Made by a program: the position numbers and the translations under genes. The notes beneath the pieces are model-generated. The model worked only from the letters and a program-made list of their open reading frames with translations, was not told where the DNA came from and did not search any database. DNA of 64,000 bases, taken from contig NZ_CP061292.1 of assembly GCF_018687475.1 (NCBI RefSeq), positions 1,426,001 to 1,490,000 of the forward strand, in the 5' to 3' direction. Positions within the stretch are counted from its first letter, which is position 1; every line of letters begins with the position of its first letter. Shown one piece after another: positions 47,663 to 57,238 of this stretch. This DNA is from Polynucleobacter sp. MWH-UH24A. Lineage in GTDB: Bacteria > Pseudomonadota > Gammaproteobacteria > Burkholderiales > Burkholderiaceae.

Positions 47663-48199
47663 ATGAGTCTTGATAACGTCACCCCAGGAAAGAGGGTTCC
47701 CGAGAACTTTAACGTCATTATTGAAATCCCCATGAATGCCGACCCCATCAAATACGAGGTCGATAAGGAAACTGGGGCGATTTTTGTAGATCGCTTTATG
47801 GGTACTGCCATGCACTACCCCTGTAACTACGGCTACATCCCCAAGACCATTGCGGGGGACGGCGATCCAGTTGATGTCTTGGTAATTACACCGTTTCCTT
47901 TAATCCCCGGAGTGGTGGTCAGTTGCCGTGCGCTTGGCGTTTTGCAAATGAATGACGAGGCTGGTGATGATGCCAAATTGCTGGCGGTTCCTGAGGATCG
48001 TATTTTATCGATCTATAGCCATTGGGAGAGCTCAGAGGATATCAACCAAATGCGCTTAAATCAGATTCAGCATTTTTTTGAGCATTACAAAGATTTAGAA
48101 AAGGGCAAATGGGTCAAAGTCAAAGGGTGGGGTTCCATTGCGGATGCCCACAAAGAAATTACCGATGGCATGGCCCGCTATCAGAAAGAGAAGGCATAA
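47663..48199 (+). CDS. ppa: Soluble inorganic pyrophosphatase (family I)
   Basis: The 178-residue protein has the family I site DGDPVDVLV, upstream [13 protein letters not shown] and downstream [14 protein letters not shown]. It splits cytoplasmic PPi without energy capture, in competition with the hppA product encoded divergently 186 bases away. GGAG precedes the ATG. Confidence 0.96.
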   Translation: MSLDNVTPGKRVPENFNVIIEIPMNADPIKYEVDKETGAIFVDRFMGTAMHYPCNYGYIPKTIAGDGDPVDVLVITPFPLIPGVVVSCRALGVLQMNDEAGDDAKLLAVPEDRILSIYSHWESSEDINQMRLNQIQHFFEHYKDLEKGKWVKVKGWGSIADAHKEITDGMARYQKEKA

Positions 48200-48224
48200 G
48201 CATGAATCGTGCATGGCGTTGGTT

Positions 48225-49856
48225 ATGAGTCAGCGTGCTCATTCCCCCATGCAGATTGCTCTAGCGCAACTCAATCCTCTGTTGGGTGATTGCATTGGTA
48301 ATGCGCGGGCTATCTATGAGGCAGCTCAAAAAGCCCATCATCATGGGGCGAGCCTCCTCCTAACTCCGGAGCTCTCCCTAACTGGTTACCCTCCAGAGGA
48401 TCTTTTACTACGTCCTGGGTTTATCAAAGAGACACAAACCGTTCTCCAATCCCTGTGTACCCAACTAGGAGCATTACAAGGCTTAACCGTGATTGTGGGT
48501 CACCCTGCTGTATCCAATGGTGGGTTACGGAATGCAGCGTCGGTCATTGAGAACGGCAAGGTCATTGCGACTTACTTCAAAAACGAATTACCCAATCACG
48601 AAGTTTTTGATGAGAAGCGCTATTTTGTGGCGGGTGAGAATGCCTGCGTTTTTGATCACCATGGTTTGAAATTGGGCGTTTTGTTATGCGAGGATGTTTG
48701 GCATCCAGAACCTGTGCTCAAAGCTCAACAAGCTGGTGCACAAATGATTGTGGTGTTAAATGCATCGCCCTACCACCTCCAAAAAGAACACACACGCTAT
48801 GAGCTTCTCAAGCAGCAGAGTCAAGCCTGTAATTTACCCATTGTTTATCTCAATATGGTGGGTGGGCAAGATGAACTCGTTTTTGATGGTGGATCATGCG
48901 CAGTCAATTCCAAGGGGGAGCTCGTTTTTGCAATGCCACAGTTCGAAGAAGAAGTCGGATTCCTTCGAATTGAAGCCTGCGAACCGCAGCGAGGAGTAAT
49001 CGCCCCTGCATTAACGCTCGAGGCGCAAGTCTATAAAGCACTGGTCATGGGAACACGTGATTATGTGCATAAAAATCGTTTTCCAGGAGTTATCCTTGGG
49101 CTTTCGGGTGGGGTCGACTCCGCTTTAGTATTGGCGATTGCAGTTGATGCACTCGGACCTGAGCAGGTCCGTGCGGTGATGATGCCCTCGCCCTATACCG
49201 CAGAAATTTCTTGGCTTGATGCGCGCGAACTCGCATCTAATTTGGGTGTGCAATACGATGAGATTTCGATTCAAGGTCCCGTCGGTGCATTTGAAGATGC
49301 CCTGCAAAAGCAATTTGCTGATTTACCAAGCGATACGACCGAGGAGAATATTCAGGCTCGGGCGCGTGGCACGATCTTGATGGCACTCTCAAATAAGACG
49401 GGGCGCTTAGTCCTCACCACGGGCAATAAGAGTGAAATGGCCGTTGGGTATTGCACCCTCTATGGGGATATGGCCGGGGGCTTTGCCGTGATTAAAGATA
49501 TTGCCAAGACCTTGGTCTATCAACTCTGTCGCTATCGTAATCAAATAAAACCGGTGATCCCCGAGCGGATTTTGACTCGGGCACCATCGGCAGAATTGCG
49601 CCCCAATCAAACCGATCAAGATAGCCTGCCTCCCTATGAAGTTTTAGATGCCATCTTGGCGCGCTATATGGAACAGAATCAATCCAGTACGGAAATCGTT
49701 GCAGCCGGCTTTGATTCTGCGGCGGTGCAAAAAATTACACGCCTCATTCAGATAAATGAATACAAACGCCGTCAGGCACCGCCTGGGGTTCGCATTACCG
49801 CTCGCGCCTTTGGCCGAGATTGGCGCTACCCCATTACATCAGGAGCCAAGCTCTAG
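48225..49856 (+). CDS. nadE: Glutamine-dependent NAD+ synthetase
   Basis: The 543-residue two-domain enzyme starts with a glutaminase (nitrilase) domain whose Glu, Lys and Cys triad is visible in LTPELSLTGYPPEDL, YFKNELPNHEVFDEKRYF and VLLCEDVWHPE. A C-terminal synthetase domain follows with the ATP-pyrophosphatase loop LGLSGGVDSALVLAIA. The start at 48225 or the ATG at 48249 would both fit; longer readings run into ppa. It amidates deamido-NAD. Spacing to ppa is short, so an operon is likely. Confidence 0.95.
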   Translation: MSQRAHSPMQIALAQLNPLLGDCIGNARAIYEAAQKAHHHGASLLLTPELSLTGYPPEDLLLRPGFIKETQTVLQSLCTQLGALQGLTVIVGHPAVSNGGLRNAASVIENGKVIATYFKNELPNHEVFDEKRYFVAGENACVFDHHGLKLGVLLCEDVWHPEPVLKAQQAGAQMIVVLNASPYHLQKEHTRYELLKQQSQACNLPIVYLNMVGGQDELVFDGGSCAVNSKGELVFAMPQFEEEVGFLRIEACEPQRGVIAPALTLEAQVYKALVMGTRDYVHKNRFPGVILGLSGGVDSALVLAIAVDALGPEQVRAVMMPSPYTAEISWLDARELASNLGVQYDEISIQGPVGAFEDALQKQFADLPSDTTEENIQARARGTILMALSNKTGRLVLTTGNKSEMAVGYCTLYGDMAGGFAVIKDIAKTLVYQLCRYRNQIKPVIPERILTRAPSAELRPNQTDQDSLPPYEVLDAILARYMEQNQSSTEIVAAGFDSAAVQKITRLIQINEYKRRQAPPGVRITARAFGRDWRYPITSGAKL

Positions 49857-49907
49857 TCCTAAAAATCATGGGGAAATGAGGAAGTCATCGTCCTTGAGTA
49901 TGATTGA

Positions 49908-50261
<354 letters not shown>

Positions 50262-50267
50262 GGCTGA

Positions 50268-51197
50268 TTAGTACTGAACTTCCTCAAGAATGACACTGCT
50301 TGCATTTGGATCGTCAATCCGAACGCGATAGCCCTGAAAAAAGATATCCGCCTGAGAAAGATTGGTGGTCATCAACACAAATGGGGCTTTACCAAAAAAC
50401 GAATGTGAGCCATTTACATCCAAGGCACGTTTTTCTAATTTGCCCGTTCCATCTTTGACGCATACCACTTGCTTAATACGGCTGGAGATATAAACCATGT
50501 TTCCAGCCTTCGTGGGACTTGGGGAGCGATACGTGGTTTGATTGGCATCGGGCGCTGGGCAGTTTTCATTGGTCGCAGTGGTCACTGCCGGGGTCGTCGT
50601 GGCAACGGGTGCTGGATTGGTTGTTGCAGCGGGCACTGGCTCTTCTTTCTTCGGAGCAGTGTCAAGCGACTCGGTAGGCATCTTAGCAAGCGGTGGCTCA
50701 ACAACTTTCTCTTTCGCAGGAAAATCGATCATTAAAAAAGTAGCGGCGATTGCTGCAAAGAGCGCAAAAAATACATACTTCGTATTTGAAGTTTTCGGTT
50801 TTGGTTCATCATCACTCAAATCAAAACGTTCTATGGTTTCAGGAATCTTTTCAACAATTGGTTTTGTTACTGGTGGCTCGCTTGATTTTTCTTCGGGGAC
50901 TTCGCTCTGCTCCACCTCAGCATTTTTTTCTGCCTGTTGACTCTCTTGAACCAAATCGGGACCAAAGTCAAAAACATCGTCATAACTTAAATCCAAATAA
51001 TCAGCGACTTTTTTAGCTGCAGCCACTTTAATCGCTAAGGAATAAAAATGACTGCGCTCACCACTTTCAATCTGTTCGATTTGTTTGACCGAAAAACAAA
51101 GATCCTTCGATATTTCGTGGATAGAAATGCCTTTTGACTCTCGAGTCTTTTTAATGACTTCACCCCGAATTTCGGGCAGAGGATTATGATTTGGCAT
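50268..51197 (-). CDS. RodZ-like membrane protein with N-terminal helix-turn-helix
   Basis: The 309-residue protein has an N-terminal helix-turn-helix of the RodZ/XRE kind (about 10-70, with ISIHEISKDLCFSVKQIEQI), an acidic Pro/Glu/Ser linker, one membrane helix at about 145-162, a Pro/Thr/Ala-rich periplasmic linker, and a C-terminal beta domain with FFGKAPFVLMTTNLSQADIF. This is the RodZ layout, and the last segment resembles the DUF4115 domain. RodZ ties MreB to wall synthesis. The gene is convergent with glnB and not in the usual ispG context. Confidence 0.72.
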   Translation of the reverse strand: MPNHNPLPEIRGEVIKKTRESKGISIHEISKDLCFSVKQIEQIESGERSHFYSLAIKVAAAKKVADYLDLSYDDVFDFGPDLVQESQQAEKNAEVEQSEVPEEKSSEPPVTKPIVEKIPETIERFDLSDDEPKPKTSNTKYVFFALFAAIAATFLMIDFPAKEKVVEPPLAKMPTESLDTAPKKEEPVPAATTNPAPVATTTPAVTTATNENCPAPDANQTTYRSPSPTKAGNMVYISSRIKQVVCVKDGTGKLEKRALDVNGSHSFFGKAPFVLMTTNLSQADIFFQGYRVRIDDPNASSVILEEVQY

Positions 51198-51297
51198 TCA
51201 GTCTCATCGATTTATTATTAATATTTATAACGATCTTAGTCATTATTTATCAACGCACTATAGCCCAAACATCAACAAAAGTCTATTTACCTCGGGG

Positions 51298-51906
51298 CTA
51301 ATTCATTTCAAGGTGAAAACGGACTAAATCCTGGACCGACCCGGCGCGCATTTTTTCCATAACCCGGGCCTTATGCACCTTAATCGTTGCATCGGTTGTT
51401 CCTAGCTGCTGAGCGATTTCTTTATTCATTAAGCCACTCACCAATAGAGAAAAAACCTCCTTTTCGCGAGGCGTCAATAACAAAAAGTTTTGCTTAATTT
51501 CGCTCGTTTTTAGGATTCGCTTGAACTGCTTCCTGTCATATTCAAGTGCCGTTTGAATCGCATTTAATAATTCTTCTAAATTAAATGGCTTAAATAGAAA
51601 ATCCAATGCCCCCTTTTTCAACCCTTTAACAATTTGTTGGGGGTGACTTTGTCCACTCAGAAAAATAATCGGTGTTGTACTGCCATTTTTTTCGAGGCAA
51701 TCCAATAACTCCAAGCCTGAGAGATCGGGCATTTGCATATCAAGCAAAATAACTGCTGGGGAAACAACGCGGCTATTGCTTAAAAAAGATGTCGCACTGT
51801 TGTAATCAAATACATCGTAGCCAACATCTACCAACATGCGGGATAAGGAGCGGCGAATGGCATCATCATCATCAATTAAGTAGATGGTTCCGTTCAATGT
51901 GCTCAT
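51298..51906 (-). CDS. FixJ/NarL-type response regulator
   Basis: The 202-residue protein has a receiver domain with acidic cluster DDDD (12-15) and phosphorylation site Asp56 (ILLDMQMPDLSG), and a LuxR-type helix-turn-helix (LTPREKEVFSLLVSGLMNKE, then TDATIKVHKARVMEKM). It is most like FixJ or TtrR. No kinase adjoins it. The orphan kinase at 35679-37118 may be its partner, which is speculation. AAGGGG-like sequence precedes the ATG. Confidence 0.88.
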   Translation of the reverse strand: MSTLNGTIYLIDDDDAIRRSLSRMLVDVGYDVFDYNSATSFLSNSRVVSPAVILLDMQMPDLSGLELLDCLEKNGSTTPIIFLSGQSHPQQIVKGLKKGALDFLFKPFNLEELLNAIQTALEYDRKQFKRILKTSEIKQNFLLLTPREKEVFSLLVSGLMNKEIAQQLGTTDATIKVHKARVMEKMRAGSVQDLVRFHLEMN

Positions 51907-52027
51907 TGCTTTCCCCTAGTTGGCATTTTTGGAATTTACCGACCCCGATCCCGTTAGGCTATTCGCTTTATGGCTAATTTAGGTCAATATCACTAAAATA
52001 ATTCTTTTAATTCAAAGTACAAACCCC

Positions 52028-52192
52028 ATGAGAACCTATTTATGCATTGTCTGTGGCTTTATTTATGACGAGTCGGCTGGGCGCCCTGAGGATGGAATAG
52101 CCCCCGGAACGCCTTGGGATGCGGTACCTAGTGATTGGGCATGCCCAGATTGCGGCGCTGGTAAAGATAGCTTTGAAATGATGGCTATTTAG
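52028..52192 (+). CDS. Rubredoxin
   Basis: The 54-residue protein has the iron-binding cysteines at 6, 9, 39 and 42 (CIVCGFIYDE and WACPDCGAGKD) and the conserved EDGIAPGTPWDAVPSDW stretch. It is a small electron carrier. It lies alone between the FixJ-type regulator (divergent) and ilvD (downstream, same strand, about 50 bases). Confidence 0.95.
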   Translation: MRTYLCIVCGFIYDESAGRPEDGIAPGTPWDAVPSDWACPDCGAGKDSFEMMAI

Positions 52193-52243
52193 CAATTCGG
52201 TGTAGGAATACACTGACGAACTCGTTAATGCTTTAATTTTTGG

Positions 52244-53962
52244 ATGACCAAACCCATGTCAAATATCAAGACTGAAAAACGCTTAAATGAACGCTCTCGC
52301 AAGGTGACCGAGGGGGTTGCAAGGGCTCCCAATCGCTCCATGTATTACGCAATGGGTTACAAAGAATCGGATTTTGGCAAACCGATGGTGGGGGTTGCCA
52401 ACGGTCATTCCACAGTGACACCCTGCAATAGCGGCTTACAAAAACTAGCCGATGCTGCAATTGCCGCCCTTGAGTCATCCGGCGCCAAGGCCCAAGTATT
52501 TGGGACTCCAACCATTTCCGATGGTATTGGCATGGGGACCGAGGGCATGAAGTACTCATTGGTTTCACGGGAGGTCATTGCTGACAGCATTGAAGTCTGC
52601 GTCAATGGTCTTTGGCAAGACGGTGTAGTGGTTATTGGGGGTTGCGATAAGAACATGCCTGGCGGGATGATGGCACTAGCTCGAACCAATGTCCCTGGCA
52701 TTTATGTTTATGGTGGAACCATCAAGCCAGGCCATTACAAAGGTAAAGAATTGAACATCGTATCGGCCTTTGAGGCGGTTGGGGAATTTACCGCCGGTCG
52801 CTTGAGCGAGGAGGATCTCAAGGGTGTTGAACAGCATGCCTGCCCAGGCAGCGGGTCATGTGGCGGTATGTACACCGCAAATACGATGAGCTCGTCCTTT
52901 GAGGCACTCGGCATGAGCCTGCCTTACTCCTCAACCATGGCAAACGAAGATCAAGAAAAGGTCGAGAGCGCCGCCCAATCCGCCCGCGTTTTAATTGAGG
53001 CAATTAAGAAAAATATTCGTCCTCGTGATGTCATCACCAAAAAATCAATTGAGAACGCAGTAAGCGTCATCATGGCTGTTGGTGGATCAACCAATGCGGT
53101 CTTACATTTTTTAGCAATTGCCAGTGCCGCTGAGATTGATTGGACGATTGATGACTTTGAGCGGATCCGCAAAAGAGTTCCGGTCATCGCCGATATGAAA
53201 CCCTCCGGAACTTTCCTGGCAACCGATTTGCACCAAGCCGGCGGAATTCCACAAATCATGAAAATTTTGCTCGATGGCGGCCTGCTCCACGGCGATTGTT
53301 TAACCATTACTGGAGAAACCGTTGCCGAGGTATTAAAAGATGTCCCAGCAAAACCAAGAAGCGATCAACGGGTCATTCGACCACTCAGCAACCCAATCTA
53401 TCCCCATGGGCACTTGGCAATTCTAAAGGGCAATATATCCCCCGAGGGCTGTGTTGCAAAAATTACTGGTCTCAAAAATCCGTCCATCACCGGTCCTGCC
53501 CGGGTGTTTGACTCAGAAGACGATGCCATGGCAGCGATCCTTGCCCAGAAGATTAAGGCCGGTGATGTGGTGATTATTCGTTATGAAGGACCCAAAGGTG
53601 GCCCTGGAATGCGCGAAATGTTAGCGCCTACTTCTGCTTTAGTTGGCCAGGGGCTTGGAGAAAGTGTTGGCCTGATTACCGACGGACGGTTTTCTGGAGG
53701 CACCTGGGGGATGGTGGTAGGACATGTAGCTCCAGAGGCTTTTGTTGGGGGAACCATCGCCCTGATTCAAGAAGGCGACTCCGTAACCATCGATGCCAAT
53801 CAACTATTGATTCAGCTCAATGTCCCCGAGGAGGAGATCGCCAAGCGTCGAGCTACCTGGAAACAACCAAAATCGCGCTATACACGGGGTTTACTGGCAA
53901 AGTACGCTCGTCTAGCGAGTAGCGCCAGTCTTGGGGCTGTCACGGATCTGGATTTAAAATAA
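52244..53962 (+). CDS. ilvD: Dihydroxy-acid dehydratase
   Basis: The 572-residue protein has the IlvD/Edd iron-sulfur cysteines in [10 protein letters not shown] and [16 protein letters not shown], and the C-terminal [11 protein letters not shown] region. It catalyses the third step of valine and isoleucine synthesis. Length matches the family. The gene is followed four bases later by the short coiled-coil membrane protein gene. Confidence 0.97.
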   Translation: MTKPMSNIKTEKRLNERSRKVTEGVARAPNRSMYYAMGYKESDFGKPMVGVANGHSTVTPCNSGLQKLADAAIAALESSGAKAQVFGTPTISDGIGMGTEGMKYSLVSREVIADSIEVCVNGLWQDGVVVIGGCDKNMPGGMMALARTNVPGIYVYGGTIKPGHYKGKELNIVSAFEAVGEFTAGRLSEEDLKGVEQHACPGSGSCGGMYTANTMSSSFEALGMSLPYSSTMANEDQEKVESAAQSARVLIEAIKKNIRPRDVITKKSIENAVSVIMAVGGSTNAVLHFLAIASAAEIDWTIDDFERIRKRVPVIADMKPSGTFLATDLHQAGGIPQIMKILLDGGLLHGDCLTITGETVAEVLKDVPAKPRSDQRVIRPLSNPIYPHGHLAILKGNISPEGCVAKITGLKNPSITGPARVFDSEDDAMAAILAQKIKAGDVVIIRYEGPKGGPGMREMLAPTSALVGQGLGESVGLITDGRFSGGTWGMVVGHVAPEAFVGGTIALIQEGDSVTIDANQLLIQLNVPEEEIAKRRATWKQPKSRYTRGLLAKYARLASSASLGAVTDLDLK

Positions 53963-53965
53963 GGC

Positions 53966-54337
53966 ATGCAACTTATTTGGATCGGAGGCTCAACCTCCCA
54001 AGTCAAGAAAATCAGTATCACTGGTAAGGGTCTCATCAAGCTTACCGTGATTATCTGTATTTTTTTGTTCCTGACTGGATTTGGTGTTCATTTTTTAGGC
54101 TACCGGATTGCCTTTCATGTGAACCCCGAGCTCACTCGGGCAATGGGTGGAGCGATATCGATTCAACAAAAAGAGTCGATTGAGGCCAGTTACAAAGAAC
54201 AGGTACAAAAACTGGAAGCCAATATTGCACAGGTCAATCAAAAAATTGAAGAGCTGACGGTCATTAAAGATCAATTTGCCGATATCGCCACACCTGCTCC
54301 GGTCAAAAGCAAATCCAACAACCTCAATACAAAGTAA
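53966..54337 (+). CDS. Probable N-terminal remnant of an M23-type peptidase
   Basis: The 123-residue protein has one membrane helix at about 27-45 (LTVIICIFLFLTGFGVHFLG) and a coiled coil at about 70-110 (SYKEQVQKLEANIAQVNQKI). The layout, with an N-terminal MQLIWIGGSTSQVKKISIT segment and PELTRAMGG after the helix, resembles the front part of membrane-anchored M23 (LytM) peptidases in Burkholderiales. The LytM domain is absent: translation ends after the coiled coil. It may be a truncated gene or an evolved adaptor. It begins four bases after ilvD. Confidence 0.55.
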   Translation: MQLIWIGGSTSQVKKISITGKGLIKLTVIICIFLFLTGFGVHFLGYRIAFHVNPELTRAMGGAISIQQKESIEASYKEQVQKLEANIAQVNQKIEELTVIKDQFADIATPAPVKSKSNNLNTK

Positions 54338-54344
54338 GGGTTTC

Positions 54345-54695
54345 TTAAGAGCCTTTAATTAGAATACGGCTCAGTGCCGCTCTGGCTTCTGGAATATCGA
54401 GATCCATCGCAATTTGCAATAACTCAATCGCTTTTGCATGATTGCCCATGTGGTCTAACACCAATCCATAGTTATAGATGGCCCTTGGATTCTTTTGCTT
54501 AAGTTCCCGCTCAAGGTCATGAAACAAAAGCTCGAGCTGCTGAGGAGTTAATTGATTGTTGAGGGCCATCTTGCATGGCATCAGGTATGTGCATTCGTAA
54601 CTGCCGGATTCCAATGCCATAAACGCCTCAAAGGCTTGTGGATAAAGGCCTAACTTGAGGTAGCGCTCGGCCTCATAAAAATCTGAATTTTCCAT
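54345..54695 (-). CDS. Short TPR/Sel1-like protein
   Basis: The 116-residue helical protein has two TPR-like units (AFEAFMALESGSYECTYL and YGLVLDHMGNHAKAIELLQI). It is similar by eye to the N-terminal half of the Sel1 protein at 57239-57925; both have a (M)xxxxQLxPxQxE segment followed by a YNYGLV or YNVGLM helix. A protein-binding role is likely. It has no signal peptide and is probably cytoplasmic. Confidence 0.6.
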   Translation of the reverse strand: MENSDFYEAERYLKLGLYPQAFEAFMALESGSYECTYLMPCKMALNNQLTPQQLELLFHDLERELKQKNPRAIYNYGLVLDHMGNHAKAIELLQIAMDLDIPEARAALSRILIKGS

Positions 54696-54729
54696 AACTG
54701 ACTAGATACCAATACCGATGCGCGCAAAC

Positions 54730-55041
54730 TCAGCGCTTAATTGCACTGGCTGCCTCTTCCTTGGCCTTCTTACGAGCCAATGCGGCTCGCTCCTCTTCCT
54801 CTTCTTTTAATTGCAGTATTTTGTTGCGCTCTTCGATGTAGATATCAAATGATGAAAAAGTTTCTACAAACTCAAACTGACCTGTAAATTCGTCAACGGG
54901 AATAAAGTGGAGTTCGGGTGAGCCAATAAATTTGTACTCCAAAATTTGTACGCCGGCCGGATTGGGTGCCAGAACATTATTAACAACCACCTTCATCCCC
55001 TCACCATTTACATACATATCATTGCGCTGTGGCCGTCTCAC
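54730..55041 (-). CDS. Hypothetical protein
   Basis: The 103-residue protein has a compact beta-rich start (GEGMKVVVNNVLAPNPAGVQ, then LEYKFIGSPELHFIPVDEF) and a charged helical tail ending in Lys/Glu/Ala repeats. I recognise no family. It has a neighbour on each side with the same strand and short gaps (34 and 13 bases), so a small operon of three is likely. Confidence 0.5.
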   Translation of the reverse strand: MRRPQRNDMYVNGEGMKVVVNNVLAPNPAGVQILEYKFIGSPELHFIPVDEFTGQFEFVETFSSFDIYIEERNKILQLKEEEEERAALARKKAKEEAASAIKR

Positions 55042-55054
55042 GATCCATACCCCT

Positions 55055-55330
55055 TTATGAGTTCTCGATCTGCTTGTAGATCTTCAAACGAGGATCATTG
55101 GGATAAACCACACTGGTTTGCAAAGAAGTTGATAAAGGATTGATGTCAACAATGACGCCACTGGCTTTTTCAGTACCCTCAATGGCATTGGATTTTGGAA
55201 CGTAGCGATAATCGCCCTGGGTCTCTGGAAGACCCAGTTTAAGCTCAGCCAAGGTCGCGCCACTACGCAAGTTGGAACTGCCAACGTAGGGGGCTAATAC
55301 GGAATTTATCGGGGTGTCAGCCATATGCAA
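55055..55330 (-). CDS. Hypothetical protein
   Basis: The 91-residue protein has no signal peptide or membrane helix. It contains LAPYVGSSNLRSGATLAELK and a C-terminal VVYPNDPRLKIYKQIENS. No family is recognised. A second ATG two codons in (MADTP) is as likely a start. It is the first gene of the small minus-strand group that ends at 54345. Confidence 0.45.
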   Translation of the reverse strand: MHMADTPINSVLAPYVGSSNLRSGATLAELKLGLPETQGDYRYVPKSNAIEGTEKASGVIVDINPLSTSLQTSVVYPNDPRLKIYKQIENS

Positions 55331-55509
55331 TATTAATCATGATAAACACATTGATTCTAGGTCAAAATTACGACAAATAAAAGTATCCAATAGCCTGGTA
55401 ATTTTATAAGTACTTGATTTTATTGATTTTTTTATTTAATTTGGATACCAAGCTGTTTTTTTGAGTGTAGAGGGATATTCCTGATATTCCCAAGTCATGT
55501 GAAGTTTGT

Positions 55510-55701
55510 TCACTTCCTAACTTTTTTCTCTCTAGCATGGTATTTGCGACGCAAAATAGTGTTGGTAAGTGATATCGCCTCTTGTACATCGAGCGCCTCA
55601 ACGGTCTCAAACTCCATTCTGCCCTCTTTATTGACATAATCAACTCGCCACCACTTACCTCGAACCTGAGTTGCAAGTCGAATTTCGTAGTCTTTTTTCA
55701 T
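55510..55701 (-). CDS. Small basic protein of unknown function
   Basis: The 63-residue protein begins MKKDYEIRLATQVRGKWWRV and ends in a basic helix (ILRRKYHAREKKVRK). It is likely cytoplasmic and could bind nucleic acid, although there is no motif for this. A longer reading in another frame (55404-55676) overlaps it and looks like a shadow. I keep this frame because of its regular residue pattern and short upstream gap. Confidence 0.45.
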   Translation of the reverse strand: MKKDYEIRLATQVRGKWWRVDYVNKEGRMEFETVEALDVQEAISLTNTILRRKYHAREKKVRK

Positions 55702-55723
55702 TCCTAGTTATCAACCTAAATCT

Positions 55724-55912
55724 CTACTTTTTGAAAATCCGCGCCCACTGAGTTTGAGCCCAGACCTGAACGCGTGGAGAGAAACTTGCTGCAAAAATGA
55801 TATCAATCGCTCCCCAAATAAATGATGCTCGCGAAAGTTCGATCACGGCAAGCACAATAAATAGAAGCATCAAAAATCGCCGCAATCGATCGTCGGGAAG
55901 AAAATGATTCAT
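55724..55912 (-). CDS. Small membrane protein of unknown function
   Basis: The 62-residue protein has a hydrophobic centre (about 13-30, FLMLLFIVLAVIELSRASFI, extending to WGAIDIIFAASF), so one long or two short membrane helices, and a basic C-terminus. No family is recognised. It lies 22 bases before the 63-residue gene on the same strand. Confidence 0.4.
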   Translation of the reverse strand: MNHFLPDDRLRRFLMLLFIVLAVIELSRASFIWGAIDIIFAASFSPRVQVWAQTQWARIFKK

Positions 55913-56001
55913 GATGAATATTGATAAAGATGAATTTAATTAATGTTCTGAAACTTAGTATACAAATGATTTATCAGGCAAAATAAGATTTTTTACCACC
56001 T

Positions 56002-56760
56002 TTGAGCGCTCGCATTTACCCCCCCGAACTTGGAGAGATTGCCCCTAATTACTGGGTAGACCCTCGGTTTACCTATAAAAATCTAGAACGCATTTTTGAG
56101 GAAGACCGAATCTGTGGATTATTCAAAAATGCTTCAGATCGGGAAGGAATTAGCGTCAATGTTCTAGGTGTTGAGTCCACTGGATTACGCTTTAAGGTGA
56201 TGCCTTTGGCAGACGGATCCCATCCCGCCATCATTGGTAACCGCATCTTAGTGACTTATGTGGATAGCGGTAAGGTGCAGTTCAGCTTAAACAACATCCG
56301 CCTCGCGACCGATTCGTCCTACACCAGCGATCTTCCCCAAAAAATTGCAATTGTTCAACGACGCAAAAGCTTTAGAACACCGGGACCCGGTAATTTTGAT
56401 CGGGATTTTAAATTACTGATTTACTTTGCCCAAGGCAAGGAAATGATTGCGCAAATTGTTGATATGTCGGAGGATGGCCTCCAGTTGGATTTGCGTGCTG
56501 ATGCCACTGATATGTCAATTGGCACAATCTGGACACGCTGCTCATTTGAACGCCTAAAAAATCGCTCTGAGCCATTTGATCTTGTTATTCGTAACACACG
56601 TCTGAGCCAAGAATCTTCGCGGATACGCGTTGGCTGTCAACTTTTGGATCCCACCCCTCGCAATCGCATTGAATTTGAAAGCACGCGAAATGGAATTCAT
56701 ACCGCTCGTGTACAGCGCCGACTCAAATTCTGGTTCCAAAATGTCTCATGGTGCTCTTAG
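56002..56760 (+). CDS. YcgR-type flagellar brake protein (PilZ), copy 2, TTG start
   Basis: The 252-residue protein has the same build as the YcgR gene at 29149: a YcgR domain with IYPPELGEIAPNYWVDPRF, then PilZ motifs QRRKSFR and DMSEDG. The two also share a C-terminal segment (ESTRNGIHTARVQRR here, ESTRSAIENARVASK there), so they are paralogues. The start appears to be TTG at 56002; I see no in-frame ATG before the conserved start and no strong Shine-Dalgarno. The adhesin-E-like gene follows. Confidence 0.85.
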   Translation: MSARIYPPELGEIAPNYWVDPRFTYKNLERIFEEDRICGLFKNASDREGISVNVLGVESTGLRFKVMPLADGSHPAIIGNRILVTYVDSGKVQFSLNNIRLATDSSYTSDLPQKIAIVQRRKSFRTPGPGNFDRDFKLLIYFAQGKEMIAQIVDMSEDGLQLDLRADATDMSIGTIWTRCSFERLKNRSEPFDLVIRNTRLSQESSRIRVGCQLLDPTPRNRIEFESTRNGIHTARVQRRLKFWFQNVSWCS

Positions 56761-56774
56761 GCGCAGTCTTTATG

Positions 56775-57206
56775 AAATTTTTCTCTTCCTCGCTGCCGGT
56801 GATTAATAGATTACTTGTTGTCCTTCTGATGGTCCTTTCAATGGCGGCTCTTGCGCAATCAAATAGCGAGTCGTGGAAGGTATTTGGCAAGCTTTCTAAC
56901 AGCACAATTTACATTCAAGAAAAATCCATTGAAAAAATTGGGCCCTTCCTAAAAGTATGGATCTTGCAAGACTACCTTGCCCAACGGATGGGACCAAATG
57001 ACGAACCCTATCGCTCGGCGATCACGCTAATTCAATTTGATTGCCAGGAAAAGAAGTCCCAAAAACTCAATAGTCAAGGCTTCATCGAGCCCATGGGCAA
57101 GGGTCGTTTTATCGATCTGACAGAGAGCGATCCGCCGTGGATAGACCTACCCGTTGATTCCGTTGGTTTTCATATTATTGAAACATTTTGCGCATCGACT
57201 AAATAA
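56775..57206 (+). CDS. Surface-adhesin protein E-like exported protein, copy 2
   Basis: I place the start at the second Met of the reading frame (MKFFSSSLP). The protein is about 143 residues with a signal peptide ending MAALAQS, then WKVFGKLSNSTIYIQEKSIE, VWILQDYLAQRMG, SAITLIQFDCQEKKSQ and a final Cys-containing strand. The arrangement fits the adhesin-E family (W...VYID...VW.L.dY...S...D C). It lies directly behind the second YcgR gene, as copy 1 adjoins the first. Function is unknown; envelope location is likely. Confidence 0.6.
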   Translation, partial: KFFSSSLPVINRLLVVLLMVLSMAALAQSNSESWKVFGKLSNSTIYIQEKSIEKIGPFLKVWILQDYLAQRMGPNDEPYRSAITLIQFDCQEKKSQKLNSQGFIEPMGKGRFIDLTESDPPWIDLPVDSVGFHIIETFCASTK

Positions 57207-57238
57207 CGCGCCTAGGATTAACCCTATATAATTTTAGG

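Noticed and set aside
55404..55676. 90-residue minus-strand frame overlapping the 63-residue gene
   Set aside because: The composition is irregular and it covers the same bases as the more protein-like 63-residue frame, so it is treated as a shadow.
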